From assembly GCA_964482235.1 (NCBI GenBank), contig CAYZWU010000064.1, positions 1 through 28,785 on the forward strand: a stretch of 28,785 nucleotides of DNA, in the 5' to 3' direction. The position numbers and the translations under genes were made by a program. Of this stretch, positions 24,410 to 28,785 are shown piece by piece. This DNA comes from CAYZWU01 sp964482235 (GTDB lineage Bacteria > Planctomycetota > B15-G4 > CAYZWU01). How positions within the stretch are numbered: the first letter of the stretch is position 1; each line of letters starts with the position of its first letter. The notes under the pieces were generated by a model. The model was not told where the DNA came from and did not search any database. It saw nothing but the letters and a program-made list of their open reading frames with translations.

Positions 24410-25393
24410 ATGCCGCAACCGGTCACCATCGTGATACCGAACTACAACGGGCTCGACCTGCTCAAGGCCCACGTGCCCTCCGTTCTCGAGGCGCTCGCCT
24501 CCTACGAGTCAGGCGGCGAGCTCATCGTGGTGGACGACGGCTCGACGGACGGGAGCGCCTCGTGGCTCGAGTCGTGCGCGCCCGGCCTCCGCTGCATCCG
24601 GCACGAGGCGAACAAGGGATTTTCCGCCGCCTGCACCACGGGGATCCGGCAGGCCCGCTTTCCCGTGGTCGTGCTCCTCAACAGCGATGCCGAGCCCCTG
24701 CCCGGTTTTCTGGAGCCTCTGGCCGTCTCGCTCGAGGGCCACGACGTTTTTGCCGCCGGCTGCCTCTCCCTCCAGGATGACGGCAGGACGGTGGGCGAAA
24801 ACCTGAAAGTCCCCCACTTCGTCTTCGACAAGCTCAGGTTCCGGAAATTCCGGGGACTGGATGGAGAGTCCCTGCAACAGAGAGTGCCGGCTCCACTGCC
24901 CTCCTTCTTCGCCTCCGGAGGCTTCATGGCCCTGAAAGCCGCTCTCTTCCTCGAGCTCGGCGGCTTCGATCCGCTCTTCGAGCCGTTCTACTACGAAGAC
25001 GTGGACCTCTGCTACCGGGCCTGGAAGAGGGGCTATACCGTTCTCTTCGAGCCCAGGAGCGTGGTGGTCCACCGCCATCGATCGGGAAGCATCCTGGCGC
25101 ACAACTCGAAGAAACGGGTGAACACGATCATGGAGAGGAACCGTTTCCTCTTCACCTGGAAGAACATGACCAGCGGCCGTCTCCTCTGGGGCCGCCACGC
25201 TGCTCCCCTGGCGTTCCGGATCCTCACCAAGTGGCTGGCCCTCGACTTTCAGTTCTACTCCGCTCTTTTCGGGGCTCTCGGCCGGCTCGGCGCCGTCCGC
25301 CGCGGCCGGCGCCTGGAGAAGAAGGAGAGCATGCGGTCCGACAGCGAGATCTTCGCGGCCATCTCCGACGCCGCTCCGCCGGGAATCCGCTGA
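24410..25393 (+). CDS. Glycosyltransferase family 2 (GT-A, rhamnosyltransferase-like)
   Basis: This protein of 327 aa opens with VTIVIPNYNGLDLL, the GT2 start, then VVDDGSTDGS and LNSDAEPLPGF (the metal/nucleotide-sugar DxD-like region). EDVDLCYRAWKRGY is the acceptor-side ED motif typical of WbbL-like rhamnosyltransferases. A basic and hydrophobic C-terminal stretch (about 250-300) may hold it at the inner membrane. The ATG at 24410 follows the kinase TGA by one base, so translation is coupled. Together they suggest assembly and phosphorylation of an envelope glycan core. The gene ends 12 bp before the convergent antiporter stop, with no terminator in between. Confidence 0.92.
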   Translation: MPQPVTIVIPNYNGLDLLKAHVPSVLEALASYESGGELIVVDDGSTDGSASWLESCAPGLRCIRHEANKGFSAACTTGIRQARFPVVVLLNSDAEPLPGFLEPLAVSLEGHDVFAAGCLSLQDDGRTVGENLKVPHFVFDKLRFRKFRGLDGESLQQRVPAPLPSFFASGGFMALKAALFLELGGFDPLFEPFYYEDVDLCYRAWKRGYTVLFEPRSVVVHRHRSGSILAHNSKKRVNTIMERNRFLFTWKNMTSGRLLWGRHAAPLAFRILTKWLALDFQFYSALFGALGRLGAVRRGRRLEKKESMRSDSEIFAAISDAAPPGIR

Positions 25394-25405
25394 AATCCTC
25401 CGGGC

Positions 25406-26707
25406 TCACGGCTCCCCTTTGCCGCCCTTGAACAGCAGCGGGATCGTCAATCCCTGAACGATGATCGAGAAGAGCACGACCAGATAGGTGCTCGTGACCA
25501 GAAGATCGCGATGGGTGGATGTGAAATCCGGGCGACCGGTGAAATCCGGCAGGGAAAGGACCAGCGCCACGGAGATGCCGCCGCGCAGACCGCTCCAGGT
25601 CAGGATCCGGATCACTCCGGGAGTGAACTCCTTCAGCTTCTTCAAGATGCCCATCGGCACCGAGACGCTCACGAACCGGGCCAGGAGCACGACGGGGATC
25701 GTCACGGCGCCGACGAGCAGCATCACGGGGCTGAGGTTGAGTGAGATGGCGAAGATCTCAAGGCCGAGGAGGAGGAAGAGTAGGGCGTTCAGGATCTCGT
25801 CCACCAGCGACCAGAAGTTCTCCAGATGATCGACGGTCACGTCGCTCATGGCGAATCGACGGCCGTGATTGCCGATCATCAGTCCGGACACGACAATGGC
25901 GATCAGCCCCGACATGTGCAGCGCACCGGCCAGTGAATAGGTCGCCGTCACGAGAGCCATGGTGAAGATCACCTCGAGGCGGTAATCGTCGATGCTCTTC
26001 ATGGCACGATAGGCGATAAATCCCGTGACGAGACCGAGCAGGGCGCCGCCCACCGCCTCCTGGAGAAAGAGAAGGACCACGTCGCCGAAATCCATCGCCC
26101 CGTGACCGCCCGAGCCCATCGCGAGCGCCGTGAGAACGATGAAGACGACCACTCCCACGCCGTCGTTGAACAGCGATTCTCCGGCGATCTTGGCTTCGAG
26201 GCTCCTCGAGGCGCCCGCCCTCTTGAGAACGCCGAGGACAGCCACCGGATCGGTGGGCGAGATCAGGGCGCCGAAGATGAAGCAGAAGAGGATCGGCACG
26301 TCGTATCCCATCCAGCCGAAAAGGAAGTGGCAGGCTCCCCCGACCAGCACCGTTGAGATCCCCACCCCGACCGTGGCCAGCGATCCGATCGCCCACTTTC
26401 TGCTGAACAGATCATCGAGGTTCACGTGAAGGGATCCGGCAAAGAGGAGAAAGCCGAGCATCCCCTGCATGAAGGTGGTGCTGAAGTCGAGGCTCCCGAC
26501 CCAGAGACCGATCGAATCACGCAGCGAGAGCGACTCGAAGAGACCCAGGGCTCCCTGGATGAAATCGAAGGCCAGCACCGCGGCGGAACAGGCGAGAGTG
26601 ATCACCATCAAGCCGATGGTGGACGGCAGCTTGAACAGCTTGTGGTTCGCGTAGCCGAAAAGGGCCACGAGAAAGAGAAGAAGAGCGGCGGCATTGAATG
26701 CATCCAT
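25406..26707 (-). CDS. CPA1-family Na+/H+ (cation/proton) antiporter
   Basis: This is an inner-membrane transporter of 433 aa with about 12 helices, exchanging Na+ (or K+/Li+) for protons and so regulating pH and salt. ISPTDPVAV (149-157) and GESLFNDGVGVVVF (176-189) are signature segments of NhaP/NHE-type carriers, containing the Asp pair (Asp153, Asp182) used in ion binding. SGLRGGIS is the late conserved Arg-containing motif. The start ATG 26707 has AAGGA 8 nt upstream. A longer in-frame version from 26878 adds 57 polar residues with no ribosome-binding site and is unlikely. There is no large C-terminal cytosolic domain. The gene is convergent with the GT2 gene and divergent from the 26950 gene. 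Confidence 0.95.
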   Translation of the reverse strand: MDAFNAAALLLFLVALFGYANHKLFKLPSTIGLMVITLACSAAVLAFDFIQGALGLFESLSLRDSIGLWVGSLDFSTTFMQGMLGFLLFAGSLHVNLDDLFSRKWAIGSLATVGVGISTVLVGGACHFLFGWMGYDVPILFCFIFGALISPTDPVAVLGVLKRAGASRSLEAKIAGESLFNDGVGVVVFIVLTALAMGSGGHGAMDFGDVVLLFLQEAVGGALLGLVTGFIAYRAMKSIDDYRLEVIFTMALVTATYSLAGALHMSGLIAIVVSGLMIGNHGRRFAMSDVTVDHLENFWSLVDEILNALLFLLLGLEIFAISLNLSPVMLLVGAVTIPVVLLARFVSVSVPMGILKKLKEFTPGVIRILTWSGLRGGISVALVLSLPDFTGRPDFTSTHRDLLVTSTYLVVLFSIIVQGLTIPLLFKGGKGEP

Positions 26708-26838
26708 GGATGGATCCTTGCGAGAGGAGACCGGATGTCCGGTATTCCGGTCCCTGGAACAACCTGTTTCCAATCCATCATTTCCACGGTTCAGGCGGAT
26801 TTCAAGCGAGAATAGTGCGAGATTCCTCCTCACCCCTG

Positions 26839-26867
26839 TTGTTTTCACGGCACCAATCCGATATAAA
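26839..26867 (+). promoter_or_regulatory. Candidate promoter of the pseudo-peptidase gene
   Basis: TTGTTT (26839-26844), a 17-nt spacer and TATAAA (26862-26867, 5/6) fit a sigma-70 pattern in a locally AT-rich segment. The start would be about 75 nt before ATG 26950. Confidence 0.45.
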
Positions 26868-26949
26868 TTTTGATACAAATAGAAGGCTCCCCTCCCCCCG
26901 GCCCGACCGGGACCGGAGGAACCCGTTTCCTTTTATATCGAGGTCTCTC

Positions 26950-28635
26950 ATGAACTCCAGATACAAAGCTTCCTCGGCATCCGATTCCACTGGATCCTAT
27001 TCGCTCTGCCGCTGGATCGCCTGCGCGCTGGCGCTGGTCGTCCTTGCCGGTGCAGCGCCCCTTGCCCTTTCGAGCAAGGACACGGATCCGGAGGAGAAGG
27101 CGATCATCAAGTACGTCAACGAGAAAGAGGGGAACACCTACTTCGCCGACATGCTCTGGGGCATCGACCTGAAGAACGGCAAGTTCCTCGACCAGAGGAC
27201 GGCAAGTCTCAAGGTCGGCATCTTCGCCGTCCAGGATTCGACCGGCGAGCTGAAGAATATCAAGTACTCGAAGAAGGTCATCTACCCGGACAAGGACTTC
27301 AAGAACGGATCGGTGGGCACGATTCTGCGCGGTGTCTTCTACGCGGACCTGGTCAAGCAGTTCAACAAGAAGCTCAAGACATCGAAGAGCACCCGGGACA
27401 AGGTGATGAAGCGGCAGAAGCTCCTGCGCCTCCTGAGCTGGTGCGACGCCCACTACCTGCCGGGCATGAAGTCGAAGGTCGAGAAGGAGCTGAAGCGGAT
27501 CGACAGCGAGGTACTGAAGGACGAGCTTTCCGGCGACATCTTCAACAGGACCGAGGAGCAGGACGCCATCGTTGAAAGGATGAAGGGCCTCACGGACATC
27601 GAGACCGTCCACCTGGCCGCATCGGATCACATCACCCTGGCATCCGACTTCATCCCGCCCAAGACTCTCGAGAGAATGATCAAGGTCGGCGAGCGCATCT
27701 ACCGCGACTTCTGCGAGCTGATGTATGTCGACGGCGTCGACAACCTGAAGCCCAAGCCCGAGGGCGAGGTCCTGAGGATCTACTTCATCAGCCACACGAC
27801 CACGCTGGAAGAGATGCTCACCCAGGCGAGCAAGTTCGGGCCCGGCCTGAACGACATGAAGCACAAGGAGTCGCTCAAGCTCTTTCTCATGCTGGGCGGC
27901 GGGATCATGGGCACAACGCTCCACAAGAAGAAGTCGATTCTCAGGGTGTCGTTCCGCGCACTCGAATCCCGCGACCGCGACGACCCTTCCAAGATCAAGA
28001 AGAATCCGCCCAACTCCGACTACACCGACAGCGTGGTCAGCGGTCTGGGGCACACTTTGATCGACAACTGGCTCGGTCACCCGCCCGCTTTCAAGGGACG
28101 CATCACCATGCCCTGGCTGGCCGAGGGCTATGCCCAGTACCTCTGCATCAAGAACCTCGGCATCCGGGGACCGTCGACCGTGGACTTCGACTTCGCCTAC
28201 GCCCGCAGGGAAACGGGCCGAGGCTACTCCTGGGTGGGCGACATCGAGGAGATGATGCACCGCATCGCCCACGATCCCGAGGCGGACAAGTTCGAGGATC
28301 TCATCAGGATCTCCCACTTCAGGAACCTCAAGGCCGAAAGCGTGGCCAAGAGCGTCAGCCTCATAGACTTCCTGATGGAAACGGACCGCATCGCCTTCCT
28401 GAACTTCCTGAAGGACATGCAGAAGCTCTACAGGAAGCTCGACAAGACCGGAAACCAGCAGCTCTTCATGAACGGCCTCGATCCCTTGATCGCGAAGCAC
28501 TTCGGGACCAAGCAGGAAGAGGGAGGCATGGCTTCACGTCTCAAGAAGAAGTCGACCATCCTCGCCTCGGTAAAGGACATGGAGAGAGCCTGGAGCGACT
28601 GGACAGCCAGGTGGATCAAGGGCAAGAAGAAGTAG
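26950..28635 (+). CDS. Secreted protein with a degenerate gluzincin (zinc-peptidase) core
   Basis: This protein of 561 aa starts at ATG 26950, with GAGG 7 nt upstream. A longer frame from 26698 overlaps the antiporter start and lacks signal-like sequence. Residues about 20-40 (WIACALALVVLAGAAPLAL) form a signal peptide. A Lys/Asp-rich alpha-helical N-terminal half follows. The C-terminal half has GHTLIDNW (His368) and, 24 residues later, PWLAEGYAQYL (Glu392). This has the layout of DUF1570/peptidase-MA-type proteins, with HExxH followed by a 'WL.EG.A.Y' glutamate. The HExxH position here reads HTLID: the catalytic Glu is Thr and the second zinc His is Asp. It is probably catalytically inactive, or binds metal differently. 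Role unknown. It is followed by a hairpin. Confidence 0.85.
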   Translation: MNSRYKASSASDSTGSYSLCRWIACALALVVLAGAAPLALSSKDTDPEEKAIIKYVNEKEGNTYFADMLWGIDLKNGKFLDQRTASLKVGIFAVQDSTGELKNIKYSKKVIYPDKDFKNGSVGTILRGVFYADLVKQFNKKLKTSKSTRDKVMKRQKLLRLLSWCDAHYLPGMKSKVEKELKRIDSEVLKDELSGDIFNRTEEQDAIVERMKGLTDIETVHLAASDHITLASDFIPPKTLERMIKVGERIYRDFCELMYVDGVDNLKPKPEGEVLRIYFISHTTTLEEMLTQASKFGPGLNDMKHKESLKLFLMLGGGIMGTTLHKKKSILRVSFRALESRDRDDPSKIKKNPPNSDYTDSVVSGLGHTLIDNWLGHPPAFKGRITMPWLAEGYAQYLCIKNLGIRGPSTVDFDFAYARRETGRGYSWVGDIEEMMHRIAHDPEADKFEDLIRISHFRNLKAESVAKSVSLIDFLMETDRIAFLNFLKDMQKLYRKLDKTGNQQLFMNGLDPLIAKHFGTKQEEGGMASRLKKKSTILASVKDMERAWSDWTARWIKGKKK

Positions 28636-28668
28636 CCTTTCCCCCCTCCCCTTCGTTGAAGAGAATTC

Positions 28669-28703
28669 AGAAGCCGGAGCCCTGTTTCGGGGCTCCGGCT
28701 TCT
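28669..28703 (+). terminator. Hairpin terminator after the pseudo-peptidase gene
   Basis: A 14-bp stem, AGAAGCCGGAGCCC (28669-28682) with GGGCTCCGGCTTCT (28690-28703), has a 7-nt loop. It lies 33 nt after the stop. The T-tail is poor, so termination may be less efficient. Confidence 0.72.
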
Positions 28704-28735
28704 TGAGTTGTGTCTTGAGTTGGTTGCCTGCCGGT

Positions 28736-28785
<50 letters not shown>

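Noticed and set aside
26708..26878. 57-residue N-terminal extension of the antiporter
   Set aside because: It is polar, has no ribosome-binding site and covers the divergent promoter region; ATG 26707 has AAGGA upstream and starts the first helix.
26845..28500. 551-codon minus-strand frame opposite the pseudo-peptidase
   Set aside because: The plus strand has a signal peptide, ribosome-binding site and peptidase-like motif; the minus frame has none.

Overview
The window looks like one contig end from a high-GC, Gram-negative-type environmental bacterium. Evidence for that is Tat/lipoprotein-exported sulfatases, a lipopolysaccharide-kinase-type protein, Wzx-type polysaccharide export, very long secreted proteins and a HEAT-repeat lipoprotein. 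The style (many sulfatases, lone secreted beta-rich proteins, degenerate metalloprotease-like proteins) fits Planctomycetota or a neighbouring metagenome-known phylum. That is an impression from gene content, not a proof. The right edge is a run of about 49 G, probably a sequencing artefact that ended the assembly; the left edge cuts a gene.

Layout. 2-3412 (+): a subtilisin-family (S8) secreted protease, lacking its N-terminus, with three Fn3-like modules and a duplicated beta-rich module. 3534-6478 (+): two adjacent Tat-exported sulfatases, behind a 17-bp hairpin. 6606-8342 (+): a secreted propeller-like protein closed by a good intrinsic terminator. 8455-11355 (-): a membrane-anchored chain of carboxypeptidase-regulatory-like domains split by one in-frame TAA. 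11526-13340 (-): a HEAT-repeat lipoprotein. 13454-13573: a 60-bp tandem duplication that includes the end of metG. 13538-15547 (-): methionyl-tRNA synthetase. 15765-20705 (-): a tightly packed unit transcribed as flippase, GT4 glycosyltransferase, anchored alpha/beta hydrolase, sulfatase.

The right third. 20866-21642 (+) is a parvulin-like exported protein, followed by a bidirectional terminator. A tRNA-Asp(GUC) on the minus strand has its own near-consensus promoter. 21858-22370 (-) is a small DNA-binding-type protein with an N-terminal HTH and ten GRP (AT-hook-like) motifs encoded partly by 33-bp tandem repeats. 22717-25393 (+) is a protein with two complete lipopolysaccharide-kinase-like domains, then a GT2 glycosyltransferase. 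25406-26707 (-) is a CPA1 Na+/H+ antiporter. 26950-28635 (+) is a secreted protein with a degenerate zinc-peptidase motif.

How the genes fit together. The unifying theme is the cell envelope: making and flipping a glycan (flippase, GT4, GT2, LPS-type kinase) and cutting or desulfating glycans and proteins outside the cytoplasmic membrane (three sulfatases, S8 protease, hydrolase). No mobile element, CRISPR array, rRNA or defence system is visible. I found no clear candidate for a wholly new system. The most unusual items are the tandem-kinase protein, the HTH plus AT-hook protein, the flippase-to-sulfatase unit, and the stop-interrupted domain chain.
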